From Bacteroidia bacterium (GTDB lineage: Bacteria > Bacteroidota > Bacteroidia > Chitinophagales > Saprospiraceae), in contig JAUHXV010000030.1 of NCBI GenBank assembly GCA_030426765.1, positions 1 through 40,603 of the forward strand: DNA of 40,603 nucleotides, written 5' to 3'. This document shows positions 1-8,952 of this stretch, piece by piece (position 1 is the stretch's first letter; every line of letters begins with the position of its first letter). The notes beneath the pieces are model-generated. The model saw nothing but the letters and a program-made list of their open reading frames with translations, made no database searches and had not been told where the DNA came from. The translations under genes were made by a program, and so were the position numbers.

Positions 1-76
1 AAGCCCAACAATAGCCTATTGACGTTTTTAATCTCCTGCCCAAAATAGCCTGGAACATAACCTAATTCTATCGAGT

Positions 77-1021
77 CTAATGAGAGATAATAATTTTTCT
101 TACAGAAGGAGGTTGATTTTTATTGCTAAGATACAAGAAGTATAATCCTGTCTTAAAGCCACTTGTATTAATAAATGTTTCTGATTGGATATAGGTTTCC
201 TCCGTGTAGCAGGACAAACCACTTATATCCACTAATTCAATTTGATAGGTGCCTGGTAGATTTACTTCAACTTTAATAAAATCATTTGCCGGATTTGGTG
301 AAACGGATTGAATGATATTATCCCTAATGGAGCCATTTCCAGGTGGTTGGGTTGCTGTAGACAGGGGATACGGAAAGTAAGCACAGATATCAAATCTTTG
401 GTAATAGGTTGTATCATTCCTGGCATAGCAAATTAGATCTACTTTCTGACCTGGAGTCCAGTAAAGATGAAATGGAAAATAGGTTGATCCAATTCCTTCG
501 ATTAAGTGAAAACCATAGATTAGAAGTTGTTTGAGCGTTCTGTTGTTTAATTCTATGTTTTCAATTTCATTCACTATAAAATTCTGATCTCCATATGTAG
601 GTATGGTATCTCCAACTTCCTGACTAAAATCATAGATGAGTAATTCGGGTCCGCCCCCTATTAAATAATAGACCCTCGGACCCTCTTCTCTTAAAAGGGC
701 ATGAAATAGTGGGGAATTGTTGCCAGGGCTAGGCGCCCAACTTCCAAGGGCAGGAGGGATGCCAGATTGAATATACCCAGCGGCAATCATTTTAAATAAT
801 TTTCTGTAGGTTTTACCTTCTACTACAGAGTCCATACTGCTAAGCATATATTGGCCATCCCAATAAAAATTATGTGCCACAAAGCCTCTGAACCTCCACA
901 CCGCAGTATCCGGCTCAAGGAAACTCATTTGTGAATGACCTGCGGGACTTCCCATAACAGTCATTAACAGGGGAAGAACAATTGATTTAAGGCGAAAAAA
1001 TCTTACCGGTTTCGGATCCAT
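77..1021 (-). CDS. T9SS type A sorting domain protein, secreted
   Basis: A 314-residue protein with an N-terminal signal peptide (basic residues, then a hydrophobic stretch ending near GHSQ). Its C-terminal part (about residues 239-314) begins with the SPNPANDF motif and ends in KIIISH, which is the type A T9SS sorting domain that directs export across the outer membrane. The middle (about 35-225) is rich in aromatic residues and matches no family I recognise. I chose the ATG at 1021 over a TTG six bases upstream, because the Met-Asp-Pro-Lys start gives a normal signal-peptide n-region. The function of the passenger domain is unknown. Confidence 0.8.
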   Translation of the reverse strand: MDPKPVRFFRLKSIVLPLLMTVMGSPAGHSQMSFLEPDTAVWRFRGFVAHNFYWDGQYMLSSMDSVVEGKTYRKLFKMIAAGYIQSGIPPALGSWAPSPGNNSPLFHALLREEGPRVYYLIGGGPELLIYDFSQEVGDTIPTYGDQNFIVNEIENIELNNRTLKQLLIYGFHLIEGIGSTYFPFHLYWTPGQKVDLICYARNDTTYYQRFDICAYFPYPLSTATQPPGNGSIRDNIIQSVSPNPANDFIKVEVNLPGTYQIELVDISGLSCYTEETYIQSETFINTSGFKTGLYFLYLSNKNQPPSVRKIIISH

Positions 1022-1059
1022 TTCCAAATGGCTTTAAACTACTTGTACAGAAAGATACG

Positions 1060-1932
1060 TTAAATTTGATTGAAAATAACCTCCTCCTTATCCGGAAATA
1101 TCCTCTTCACCCTCGTCTTATTCCTTGACGAAAACTCCATGATCCACCACGATCCATCCGGACCTACCATCCCGCCGGAGGGCGACCAACCTTTTTCCGA
1201 CTGGTAGACGGTCTCGATATTTCCTGAAGGATCCACCCGTTTGATTTTTCCGGCACCATACACAGCGATGTAGAGGTTGTCTTTGAGATCGGTCCACAGT
1301 CCAAACAAATAATGATGATCGCTGACACCGGAAAAAGGGGACTGCTTTTCTTTCAGTTGGTCCGCTACTACTTGCACTTTTCCGGAGGGAGAGATCCGCT
1401 TGACCTGCAGGTAATCGACAGCATAAAGATCTCCGGAATGTTTATCAAAGTGCAGCCAACGTATGTGCTTAAAACGATGCTCGGAGAATCGTGAACGGAT
1501 ACCATCAGGAGTCTCCACCATAAGCACCTCCTGCTTACCATCTTTCTGAGCGTAATAGCTGTTGGCAGCCAGATCACGAACCAATGTGTTATTTTCCGGA
1601 AATCCCTCAGTAGGAGGCACGGTTTGTTCCAACAGCCCATCCGCACTCAGACACCAGACAGAATACCCCCACTTGTCTGTTGCCTCACCCTCATACCAAA
1701 CATGCTCGCCATAGAGATCGTCATGGGCATCGATGTGCAACTGATGGGTATGCACTCCCTCAACCGCAATGGTCATCTGTCCATCCGGAGAGATTTTCCA
1801 GACATGCTCAAGGTCTGTGTAGTACACATTCCCTTTACTATCCATGACGATACCGATACCGGGATGGGCGAAGAGGGTAATGGAAAAAGTGAATGCTGAA
1901 AAAAGAGAAAAGAGAGTAAGTACTTTGCGCAT
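1060..1932 (-). CDS. Secreted NHL/SMP-30-like beta-propeller protein
   Basis: A 290-residue protein starting at the ATG at 1932 (MRKVLTLFSLFS), which gives a clean Sec signal peptide ending near LFAHPG. An in-frame ATG 48 bases upstream would put a polar extension before it. The mature part shows repeated blade-like units such as DSKGNVYYTD, KISPDGQ, RISPSGKV, DLKDNLYIAV and RVDPSGNIETV. These are typical of NHL/gluconolactonase-type six-bladed propellers. Such proteins bind ligands or act as lactonases, and no catalytic residues can be assigned here. It lies 66 bp downstream of the flavin oxidoreductase gene and may be co-transcribed with it. Confidence 0.8.
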   Translation of the reverse strand: MRKVLTLFSLFSAFTFSITLFAHPGIGIVMDSKGNVYYTDLEHVWKISPDGQMTIAVEGVHTHQLHIDAHDDLYGEHVWYEGEATDKWGYSVWCLSADGLLEQTVPPTEGFPENNTLVRDLAANSYYAQKDGKQEVLMVETPDGIRSRFSEHRFKHIRWLHFDKHSGDLYAVDYLQVKRISPSGKVQVVADQLKEKQSPFSGVSDHHYLFGLWTDLKDNLYIAVYGAGKIKRVDPSGNIETVYQSEKGWSPSGGMVGPDGSWWIMEFSSRNKTRVKRIFPDKEEVIFNQI

Positions 1933-1998
1933 GATACAGGGTTGAGATCGTGACGAATCACCAATCCGGTCATCATTCAAACGACAAATACGGCTGGA

Positions 1999-3096
1999 TT
2001 ATTCTTGTGCCACAAACTCCGGCCACCGATACATATACCGTATAAACGCAGGACTCAATCCTTCCTTTTTCAAATAGTCCCTGGAAACAGGTGTCGGCAC
2101 AGGTTCGAAATCAGGATTGAGTAAAACCTGTTTTGGAAAATCATGATGCAAAATGGCTGCCTTACCAATCGAAATAAAATCCACGCCGGCATCAAGAATC
2201 TTTTGTACATCCCGACCACTTTGAATCTTCCCGGCTACCGTCAAACGGACATTTTTAAAATCAATGCCGGTGACATGCTCAAGAAGGGTTTTACTTTTAT
2301 ACGCATCATCTTCCGGATAATTAAAACAATCCCAAAACGAAATATCCAGAAAGTCAAGATTGCCCTCATCACAAAGTCGTTGACTGATCTCCAGGATCTC
2401 CGGTAAAACCATCCCAAATCGCTCCGGGGACAATCTTACGCCCAGTAAAAATTTCGTACCACAAGCCTTTCGAATGCCCTCTACAATTTCAAAGATTAAT
2501 CGTGCACGATTAGACAAACTGCCTCCATACGGATCATTTCGATGGTTGAGACTGCTGCTGAGAAACTGCGCCAAAATATACCCATGCGCCCCATGGATTT
2601 CCACACCATCGTAACCGCTTTTTTGCGCTCGAACACCCGCAGCAATAAAGTCATCTCGCAACTGATGAACTTCATCCAATAATAAAGCACGAGTTCCATA
2701 TTTTTCATTGTCAGAGGGACCTACGGGCGATTGTCCGATCAATTCCTGAGGGGAGCGACCTCCTGCATGATGCAGTTGAAGCACAGCCAGACTGCCATGC
2801 GATTTAATTTCTTCTGCTAATCGCGTATGGCCCGGGATATGCTCTTTGCCAAAGATCCCCAACTGACCGGAAAATCCCTTCCCAATCTCCTGCACATGGG
2901 CAGCACAAGTCATCACTAAACCAAAACCACCTTTGGCGCGCATCGTGAGCCAGTGAAATTCTTCATCAGACAAAGTGCCGTCTTCATGACTTTGTGTATT
3001 CGTCATGGGAGCCAGCATGAATCGATTTTTCATAGTCGCTCCTGAAGCAAAAGTCATGGCGTCACCAGGTCGTGAAATGGCATGTTCCGAATTCAT
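1999..3096 (-). CDS. NADH:flavin oxidoreductase, old yellow enzyme family
   Basis: A 365-residue FMN-dependent TIM barrel. Family signatures are visible: APMTN near the N-terminus (phosphate/flavin side of strand 1), QLHHAGGR, and the HGAHGYILAQFLS...NDPYGGS...NRARL block that forms the active-site and substrate region of OYE-family enzymes. AGKIQSG and ISIGKAAI near residues 290-325 are the C-terminal phosphate-binding strands. Length and motifs fit a single-domain OYE without the C-terminal FeS/FAD domains of 2,4-dienoyl-CoA reductase. It probably reduces activated C=C bonds of electrophiles using NAD(P)H, but the substrate is unknown. It appears cytoplasmic, with no signal peptide. Confidence 0.9.
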   Translation of the reverse strand: MNSEHAISRPGDAMTFASGATMKNRFMLAPMTNTQSHEDGTLSDEEFHWLTMRAKGGFGLVMTCAAHVQEIGKGFSGQLGIFGKEHIPGHTRLAEEIKSHGSLAVLQLHHAGGRSPQELIGQSPVGPSDNEKYGTRALLLDEVHQLRDDFIAAGVRAQKSGYDGVEIHGAHGYILAQFLSSSLNHRNDPYGGSLSNRARLIFEIVEGIRKACGTKFLLGVRLSPERFGMVLPEILEISQRLCDEGNLDFLDISFWDCFNYPEDDAYKSKTLLEHVTGIDFKNVRLTVAGKIQSGRDVQKILDAGVDFISIGKAAILHHDFPKQVLLNPDFEPVPTPVSRDYLKKEGLSPAFIRYMYRWPEFVAQE

Positions 3097-3254
3097 GCCC
3101 TTAATACAATCCTGAAGAGAAAAGGTTTGTCAGGTAAAGACTATAACCGGTAGCATGAAAGAGGCGAGAGCGTAGAATGGAATTTGCCGTCAGGCAATAA
3201 AACTCCGACGGAGGTGAACGCATGTTTGAATCCACCCCCGCCGGAAATAATGTA

Positions 3255-4886
3255 TTAATGAAGATTTTTCCAACCCAAAGAAGGCTGAAGGATATTCACG
3301 CGGAAATCAACATCATCTGCCGGAGCAGCATCATAACTTCCGTTGTTGTCATCATAATAGAAAATGGATCCTTGTGCATGTTGGCCACCGGCACCCTCAC
3401 TTGTCCATACATCCACTTCATTGCCGGATGAATTTGTCGCACGCAGGATAACGTGGTAAGTCTTATTCGTTTGCATAGCCGTACCGGGATTGAAACTGAT
3501 CGTGATCCAACCTGTACCATTCACTTGCACCTGTTTAGAAGTCAGGAAAAGGCCTTCGCCGGGTGTGTCGCCTGAATACAGATCAATCGTCAGTGAAAAT
3601 CCCGGATCTGTCTGGCTAATATTGAGTTCGATACTTCCAAGCTCTCCATTCACAGATACTTTAAATGTCTGGGCGACCTGAGTTTCATCTGAGCCATCAT
3701 TTGCAATCGTATATGCACTTGCCGCAACTTCACTTTTAGCAGCGACTGTGTTGACGTGATCCTGGGCATAGCCCTGAAACTTACCTTCATCGGTATTGTA
3801 GATCATGAGTCCGGGTTCAGCAGCCAGTTGATTGCGCTGAGCAGTAGTCATGCGGGGCAACATAATCCCGCCGGTGACGGAACTGACATTGAGTGCAGCA
3901 CCCGGGTGGATATCTCCGGTACCAATGGAAAGGCGGTTTGAATTTCTATCGTAAACCAATTCGGGATCTCCGGCAGCAGTAGCATTGTCATTGAAGATGA
4001 TTTGCCCATGCATACCTCCGACCGGGCCTGGTATTCCCTGAGGGCCTTGCGGTCCGATAGGGCCGGTCAATCCGGGCAAGCCCATATTTCCTTTGTCTCC
4101 CTTATCACCTTTATCTCCCTTATCACCTTTGTCACCTTTATCACCTTTGACGCCTTTGTCACCTTTATCGCCCTTATCCCCTTTAGGTCCCTGTGGGCCA
4201 TCATCACCAAGGTCACCCATCGGTCCTTTAGGGCCTACGGGTCCAACAGGTCCTGTTGGTCCTGTCGGGCCTGGATTTCCCTTGTCGCCTTTCTCTCCAT
4301 TCAGGCCATCCAGTCCTTTTTCGCCTTTCTCACCTTTGTCCCCTTTTGGTCCAATTGCTCCTGTTGCACCTGCTGGTCCCGCTGGTCCTTGTGGTCCAGC
4401 CGGTCCTGTTGCACCTGTAGGTCCCGCTGGTCCTTGTGGACCCTGAATACCTTGGGGACCGGCCGGGCCGGCAGTGTTATTGGCAGCATGTAAAGCATAC
4501 GGTACACTGAGAAGCTCGCTCGTACCCACGATACTGTAATTGGTTCCTCCCGAAGGATCTGTTTCTGTTTTAATAAAATACGGACCCTGTGACCAGTTGA
4601 TACCGGAAAAGCTACCAGAGATCGGTGTGCCTGCTCCAATAGAAAAGCTGGCAAGGCCATTGGCATTTGTAGTCGTCAGATGTGATTCCGAATACACTGA
4701 AGTGCCCGTAGGACTGCTCTTCAACACACTCACGCGCGTGCGTACGTTTTGTTGAGCAATGAGTTCGCCACTGGCATCGCGAATGACTGCCTGGTAGCTC
4801 ATCTTATTTGGAGCCTGCGCGGCAAGAGGTAGATACCCACCGATCATGATCAGCAGGCAGAAGATTTGTATAGTTGTATGTTTCAT
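3255..4886 (-). CDS. Collagen-like triple-helix repeat surface protein
   Basis: A 543-residue exported protein with a signal peptide ending near LAAQ. Residues 26-135 form the Bacteroidota N-terminal domain (APNKMSYQAVIRDASG, then GPYFIKTETDPSGGTNYSI and LLSVPYALHAAN). Residues 140-291 are about 50 uninterrupted Gly-X-Y triplets, GPAGP-rich first and then (GDK)n-rich. A short linker (GGIMLPRMTTAQRNQL) and a C-terminal beta-sandwich-like domain (about 385-535, lectin/CBM-like in composition) follow. Probably an extracellular fibre or adhesin. It starts 3 bp after the stop of the T9SS protein upstream, so the two are co-transcribed and likely act together at the cell surface. Confidence 0.9.
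   Translation of the reverse strand: MKHTTIQIFCLLIMIGGYLPLAAQAPNKMSYQAVIRDASGELIAQQNVRTRVSVLKSSPTGTSVYSESHLTTTNANGLASFSIGAGTPISGSFSGINWSQGPYFIKTETDPSGGTNYSIVGTSELLSVPYALHAANNTAGPAGPQGIQGPQGPAGPTGATGPAGPQGPAGPAGATGAIGPKGDKGEKGEKGLDGLNGEKGDKGNPGPTGPTGPVGPVGPKGPMGDLGDDGPQGPKGDKGDKGDKGVKGDKGDKGDKGDKGDKGDKGNMGLPGLTGPIGPQGPQGIPGPVGGMHGQIIFNDNATAAGDPELVYDRNSNRLSIGTGDIHPGAALNVSSVTGGIMLPRMTTAQRNQLAAEPGLMIYNTDEGKFQGYAQDHVNTVAAKSEVAASAYTIANDGSDETQVAQTFKVSVNGELGSIELNISQTDPGFSLTIDLYSGDTPGEGLFLTSKQVQVNGTGWITISFNPGTAMQTNKTYHVILRATNSSGNEVDVWTSEGAGGQHAQGSIFYYDDNNGSYDAAPADDVDFRVNILQPSLGWKNLH
4014..4469 (-). repeat. Gly-X-Y encoding repeat tract
   Basis: This is the DNA of the collagen-like segment: tandem 9-base units encoding Gly-X-Y triplets. 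The densest block, around 4090-4200, repeats GGTGATAAA-like units coding for GDK. The units differ at synonymous positions, so the tract is partly diverged at the DNA level. Tracts of this kind can change length by slippage or recombination. Confidence 0.85.
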
Positions 4887-4889
4887 GGT

Positions 4890-5387
4890 TTAATTAACTT
4901 TTGTGAATGAATAGGACTTGATGAAATGGTGGCCTTGCCATACCTGCAGGAGGTAGATGGCTTCTCGTAACCGGCTGATAGAAATCGTGTTGACATCGCT
5001 GTCCAGTACCTGTTCGAGAATCAGTTTGCCGCTGAGATCGTACAATCGGGCCGTAAACCGATCCTGCGCGAAGCCCGTGGCAGGCGGTGTGAGGTGTACG
5101 TAGACAAAGCTCTCGGCCGGGTTGGGATACAGGCGGATGGCGATGTCCTCACGGAGATCCTCAACACTGGTCACCTGGTAGGTGTAGGGTTGTTGCAGGC
5201 CCTGATGGACGCTGCCAGTTTCTCCGTCAATAATCTGGCTGGCGGTCTGGCCTATCGAAAAGGCGACCGAGCCGGCGGGAGCCTGAATGTCACCACCGGT
5301 ACTGACCACACCTTGCTGAGCACTGAGTGGCGAGACCAGAGAAGTGACCGCCCCCAGAAAGACGATTACTTTCAAAAATAAATGCAT
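4890..5387 (-). CDS. T9SS type A sorting domain protein, partner of the collagen-like protein
   Basis: A 165-residue protein with a signal peptide ending near LSAQ. Residues 30-70 (GGDIQAPAGSVAFSIGQ...VHQGLQQPY) form a short beta-rich segment common in Bacteroidota exported proteins. From about residue 83 the sequence (IRLYPNPAESFVYVHL...LYDLSGKLI...ISISRLREAIYLLQV) is a T9SS type A sorting domain reaching the C-terminus. It is the first gene of a two-gene operon, with 3 bp between its stop and the collagen-like gene. A candidate promoter lies about 155 bp upstream. The small passenger suggests an anchor or structural partner, which is an inference. Confidence 0.85.
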   Translation of the reverse strand: MHLFLKVIVFLGAVTSLVSPLSAQQGVVSTGGDIQAPAGSVAFSIGQTASQIIDGETGSVHQGLQQPYTYQVTSVEDLREDIAIRLYPNPAESFVYVHLTPPATGFAQDRFTARLYDLSGKLILEQVLDSDVNTISISRLREAIYLLQVWQGHHFIKSYSFTKVN

Positions 5388-5541
5388 GGGATGCGTGTTT
5401 ACGCCTTCCGAGGTAGGATGAACTGCTTCGCACAGGCACTTTCATACACCCCTGAAGACAGGGTGAAAAAAGCTAACAAAAACATGGTAATGAATTTTAG
5501 AAGGAGGGTCTTCTAAGAGGGATGCTGTCGGTTTGACATCA

Positions 5542-5573
5542 CAAAGCTATGGTGAATTTTGATAATGTGGCAA
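5542..5573 (-). promoter_or_regulatory. Bacteroidota-type promoter for the T9SS/collagen operon
   Basis: Read on the minus strand, TTG (5571-5573) is followed by 21 bp and then TAGCTTTG (5542-5549), matching the TTG / TAnnTTTG consensus. The predicted start near 5536 gives a leader of about 150 nt before the ATG at 5387. The leader contains a small imperfect hairpin (CACCCTG...CAGGGGTG). Confidence 0.5.
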
Positions 5574-5663
5574 AATAATTTGTTAACCTCAAAAAAAGAT
5601 TGAAAAGAGCCGGTTGATCTCTACTCAAAATTTCTTCAGGGGTTAAAATTTTAGGCCGTTCTA

Positions 5664-7172
5664 TTATTGACTGACAGTTTTAGGACTACTCATCTCTTCC
5701 GTTTCGAGGACAGGCTCACCAATGTGCTTTTTATAAAAAATCCATGCTTCTCTGGCCACATCCCTGCCCAATTCCAGGCCCGCAACATTATCTGCCTGAA
5801 TATGGTATCCACCGAGTACTCGCGAGATACCGGCCATATCCGCCGTCTTCGAGAAGGTGGGAAATTTCAAAGTAACTGTATCGCCCAGATTGTCCGGCTC
5901 AGTCATCGCCCCGGCCACCAGCCGAACTTCCGACCCAAAGGTATCACTGCCTGTAAACAGCTTTAGTGCCTCAGCACATCCGCCACTGACTGTGCTGTGA
6001 CCAGAGGTATAACTTGGAAAGGGTGGGCAAAGAAACGTTTCCGGTGAATACGGTCTCCATTGCTTGCCTTCGATTTCCATCATGCCTTTTCCTTCTCCTC
6101 CCCAGGCTTTGATTTTTTGTTCGTCATAATACTGATGCACCAGGGCAAAAGGTCTGGCATAGTCATAGTACATCTTGGAATCCCACGAGGCAATAAAGGC
6201 ATCCATGGCGACGACCTGGTTGAAAAAATACATTTTGACATCCTGATCAAGCGTATGATTGTCTCGAACAGATACTTCCTGGGCGAATTTCAGCCAATGT
6301 CCCGCCTGCTGAACAGACTGTGGGCCGTCGCGCATAAACTCCACTAAGGCCTTTTGCTCATCCGTGAGATTGGCCTGCATTTCGATTACTTCCCTAACTT
6401 CTTTTTCGAGTTGTTCCGATCCGATCATCGGAGGCGGGCCGGGGCGAAACTGATCGCCTGATTTCAGAGCAATTGGTGTAACCTTGTCCCAAAAGGGTGT
6501 CAGGCACTCCGGTGCAAAATGACCTCCTTTGCCGTCCGCAAAATATTTAGGTTGCCAGCGATTGGGATCGATATTTTCATCCGGTGAGTTGACAGGCTGG
6601 TAGCCCACATAGTTAAAGTAAGGCTGGCCCTCCGAACCTTCTTCTTCACCGTATTGATTGGCCCCGTCCCCTTTGCGTGCTTCGATGACCGCGCGGGCAG
6701 CGAGATTACCAATTCCTTCCGGTGTAGTAGGATCCAGACTTTCATTGGAAGGGTCGAGATTATGCTCAAGCATAAACGCTTCAAACAATGCCTTATCGGT
6801 GTAGTAGTATTCACTCATCGCCCGGAAAGCGGCATAGCTGATTGCGATCTCCTTATTTCGAAGTGTATGTTCTTCTACCGGACGACGATCTGTTTCACGC
6901 AGATAGACCGGGATGGCTTTTTCATCATATCGGGACCAGGCATCGAAGACAGCGACAAAAATCAGGCCCAGATAACGAGAAGTGATCGTAGGTCTCGGCT
7001 TAAATCGCTCGGTATCATTCGCTGTAGCCGTAAGCGCTAATTGCCCTATCTGGTAGGCCAGATTCTCCTGGCCAAGAGGCTGTGTTTGTTGAGATTGGGT
7101 CGTATTAGTTTGGCATTGCACAAAGCATAGCGCACAGGCCAACACCAAAAGGCGGGAACACACTTTTTTCAT
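5664..7172 (-). CDS. Vanadium-dependent haloperoxidase-type lipoprotein (PAP2 superfamily)
   Basis: A 502-residue predicted lipoprotein (signal peptide with Cys20 as the lipidation site). All three vanadate/phosphate-binding motifs are present and correctly spaced: K333-x6-R340-P341, the PSYTSGH motif at 386-392 (Ser390, Gly391, His392), and S450-R451-x5-H457-x3-D461. These are the vanadate ligands of vanadium haloperoxidases and the catalytic set of the related acid phosphatases. Length fits the bacterial haloperoxidase family rather than short PAP2 phosphatases. It probably oxidises halides with peroxide at the cell envelope, though phosphatase activity cannot be excluded. A TAGCTTTG -7 element (7214-7221) overlaps the stop of the upstream gene and leaves a leader of about 35 nt. 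Confidence 0.9.
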   Translation of the reverse strand: MKKVCSRLLVLACALCFVQCQTNTTQSQQTQPLGQENLAYQIGQLALTATANDTERFKPRPTITSRYLGLIFVAVFDAWSRYDEKAIPVYLRETDRRPVEEHTLRNKEIAISYAAFRAMSEYYYTDKALFEAFMLEHNLDPSNESLDPTTPEGIGNLAARAVIEARKGDGANQYGEEEGSEGQPYFNYVGYQPVNSPDENIDPNRWQPKYFADGKGGHFAPECLTPFWDKVTPIALKSGDQFRPGPPPMIGSEQLEKEVREVIEMQANLTDEQKALVEFMRDGPQSVQQAGHWLKFAQEVSVRDNHTLDQDVKMYFFNQVVAMDAFIASWDSKMYYDYARPFALVHQYYDEQKIKAWGGEGKGMMEIEGKQWRPYSPETFLCPPFPSYTSGHSTVSGGCAEALKLFTGSDTFGSEVRLVAGAMTEPDNLGDTVTLKFPTFSKTADMAGISRVLGGYHIQADNVAGLELGRDVAREAWIFYKKHIGEPVLETEEMSSPKTVSQ

Positions 7173-7218
7173 TGCATCAGTTTTATTAAATAGTTGGGTG
7201 TGTGTGAACCCCGCAAAG

Positions 7219-7731
7219 CTAACTATTTACGCGGGCATTCATGAGCATTTTCCGAATCGAGTACCTTACCCCATGCGAAAGTGAGTCCAGGTAGTGATCT
7301 TCGGTCAGGGATTTAAGCTCCTCAGCTATGCCCGGATGCTTCTTAGCTATTTTAAGCATGACTTTAAAGGCATTATATCGCACGGATGGTTGCAAATCCG
7401 TCCGCTCCCAAAGTCCAATGCAATGATCAAATAAGAGCCCTTCCAGATTTTCGTCGATATCCATCTGCTCCAGAATCTTCAGCAACTCCCGCTGCTGGTT
7501 GCTTTTCCGTTCGGGAAGGATGGCAAGGATGTGCTTTATATGTTTTCTGATGCGATTGTCATTAGGTTCCATGCAACTCCACAGTACCCAGGCGGCTCGC
7601 CACGAATAGAGCGGATTATCCGCAAAGGCTAGTTGCAAGGCCTCCTCAAAGCGATCCGGATGATCACGCAGGTACTGAATGATTTCCTTTTTGTGGTGTT
7701 GGGTTAATATTTCCTGAAGAGTTGATTCCAT
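7219..7731 (-). CDS. HEAT/armadillo-like helical repeat protein
   Basis: A 170-residue soluble all-helical protein without signal peptide or membrane segments. Helical pairs with conserved Leu/Ala/Trp spacing (SWRAAWVLWSCMEPN, RELLKILEQMD, SVRYNAFKVMLKIAKKHP) resemble HEAT-like repeats, which usually serve as protein-binding scaffolds. No catalytic motif is visible. It lies 44 bp after the start of the cyclase gene upstream, so it may be the second gene of that transcript. Its stop overlaps the -7 element of the haloperoxidase gene. Function unknown. Confidence 0.7.
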   Translation of the reverse strand: MESTLQEILTQHHKKEIIQYLRDHPDRFEEALQLAFADNPLYSWRAAWVLWSCMEPNDNRIRKHIKHILAILPERKSNQQRELLKILEQMDIDENLEGLLFDHCIGLWERTDLQPSVRYNAFKVMLKIAKKHPGIAEELKSLTEDHYLDSLSHGVRYSIRKMLMNARVNS

Positions 7732-7775
7732 CTGTGGCGCTTATCCGAAAAGGCAGGTGCCGGCTGCTCTCTGGT

Positions 7776-8870
7776 TTACACTTTATGCACCGAATATAAA
7801 TGCATTTTCGCTTTCCTTCCTCGTAAGGGCAACTCACCTTTTTCCACTACCACATAATGTTGTGAAACATCTAACCTTAAAAGCAAGTCATGGGAAATCA
7901 GAATATCCGTTTCAAGGGCATTGCACAGATTCTGAATCCGGGAGGCAGTATTCAGTACATCACCCGTGAAAAAGATATCCTTTTTGAGCGTGCCGATTTC
8001 CCCGGTGGTCACTTTTCCGCAATGGAACCCTGCTTTAAATTCAGGAACCAGACCAAATGATTTTTTATAACGCTCCCCGTTCTCTTCAAACCGTTTTTTT
8101 ATGGCATAAAAACATTCGAGGCAGTGATTGTCAGTCGACCCTTTTGCCATGCGCCAGGAGACGATGACCTCATCGCCGGCGTATTGGTATACTTCGCCAA
8201 ACGTATCGATGATCGCGTCGCTTGTGTCAGCATAATATTTGTTGAGCAACCTAAAGTATTCCTGACTCCCTAATTTTTCCGCAATGGTCGTAGAGGATTT
8301 CATATCGAGGAACATAAAAATCCGCTCTTCTTCACGTGGACGGTTATATTTTCCGATAAAAAAATTGTTAAATATGCCCCCGCCCGTATAGTCCGAAACT
8401 TCGAGAATAAAAAGGGACAGAATCGTCACCACACTGGCGTAAATCAAAATGCTGACAAAAGCAAAATTGGTAACGTAAAGCATCATGGCGTCAAACACTT
8501 CCCTGCGAAATAAAGGAAGTTGAGCACGTTGGGCCGTCGCAACAAATGAAAGCAGGAAAGAGAGTGATGCGATAAAGGAGATGTAAATGATGGATTTAAA
8601 CAAAATTCTGGCCCAGAATTTTTTACGCTGGAAAAGCTTATTGAGCAAGAGAATCTCAATACTGCCATACAGAATGCCCATCAAAAAAGAGCCGGGTGGC
8701 ACGGACAGCAAAGCCACCTTAAACGAATAAATATTTTTGGTGGAAGGGTATACGGTCGAATCAGCGAGAAGACCATATTCAAGCAGCACATACAGCAAAC
8801 CAAATATTAGCCAGATCACGCCGAAGGGGAGAATCCTGAATATGTTTCTCGTCAGCCGTGGGTTTGCCAT
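7776..8870 (-). CDS. Membrane-bound class III adenylate/guanylate cyclase, four TM helices
   Basis: A 364-residue protein. Four hydrophobic helices (about residues 11-31, 53-76, 90-112 and 128-156) precede a cytoplasmic class III nucleotide cyclase domain (about 182-360). Metal-binding aspartates are visible in FMFLDMKSST (Asp189) and AGDEVIVSW (Asp233). The FFTGDVLNTASR stretch supplies transition-state Asn307 and Arg311, and the Asp298 position favours ATP. A complete catalytic set suggests an active adenylate cyclase whose membrane part senses an unknown signal. It follows the methyltransferase gene after 82 bp. This architecture differs from the TPR-linked cyclases at 23.3-27.6 kb. Confidence 0.88.
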   Translation of the reverse strand: MANPRLTRNIFRILPFGVIWLIFGLLYVLLEYGLLADSTVYPSTKNIYSFKVALLSVPPGSFLMGILYGSIEILLLNKLFQRKKFWARILFKSIIYISFIASLSFLLSFVATAQRAQLPLFRREVFDAMMLYVTNFAFVSILIYASVVTILSLFILEVSDYTGGGIFNNFFIGKYNRPREEERIFMFLDMKSSTTIAEKLGSQEYFRLLNKYYADTSDAIIDTFGEVYQYAGDEVIVSWRMAKGSTDNHCLECFYAIKKRFEENGERYKKSFGLVPEFKAGFHCGKVTTGEIGTLKKDIFFTGDVLNTASRIQNLCNALETDILISHDLLLRLDVSQHYVVVEKGELPLRGRKAKMHLYSVHKV

Positions 8871-8952
8871 GAATCTAAAGATACTGCCTCTTTATTAAAA
8901 TTCATATGCGAAGACCCGGGAGCGATTTAGCTCGATTGGGGGATCGAGGAAA

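Noticed and set aside
1..76. GCCCAAC box and CAATAGCCTATTG palindrome at the left edge, resembling an attC arm
   Set aside because: Only one arm pair is visible, the partner GTT box could not be placed, and the gene beyond is not in the window.
3190..3230. Short hairpins (TTGCC-GTCA-GGCAA and CTCC...GGAG with TTTTATT) after the collagen-like gene
   Set aside because: Stems of only four or five pairs with poor T-runs; not convincing as terminators.
4093..4446. Plus-strand open frame with SPLSPLSPL repeats
   Set aside because: It is the antisense of the Gly-X-Y tract; the repeat keeps several frames open. The minus-strand gene has signal peptide, flanking domains and promoter.
8931..8948. CTCGAT-TGGGGG-ATCGAG hairpin after the methyltransferase gene
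   Set aside because: Perfect 6-bp stem but no T-run on the minus strand; it is listed here only as a possible weak terminator.
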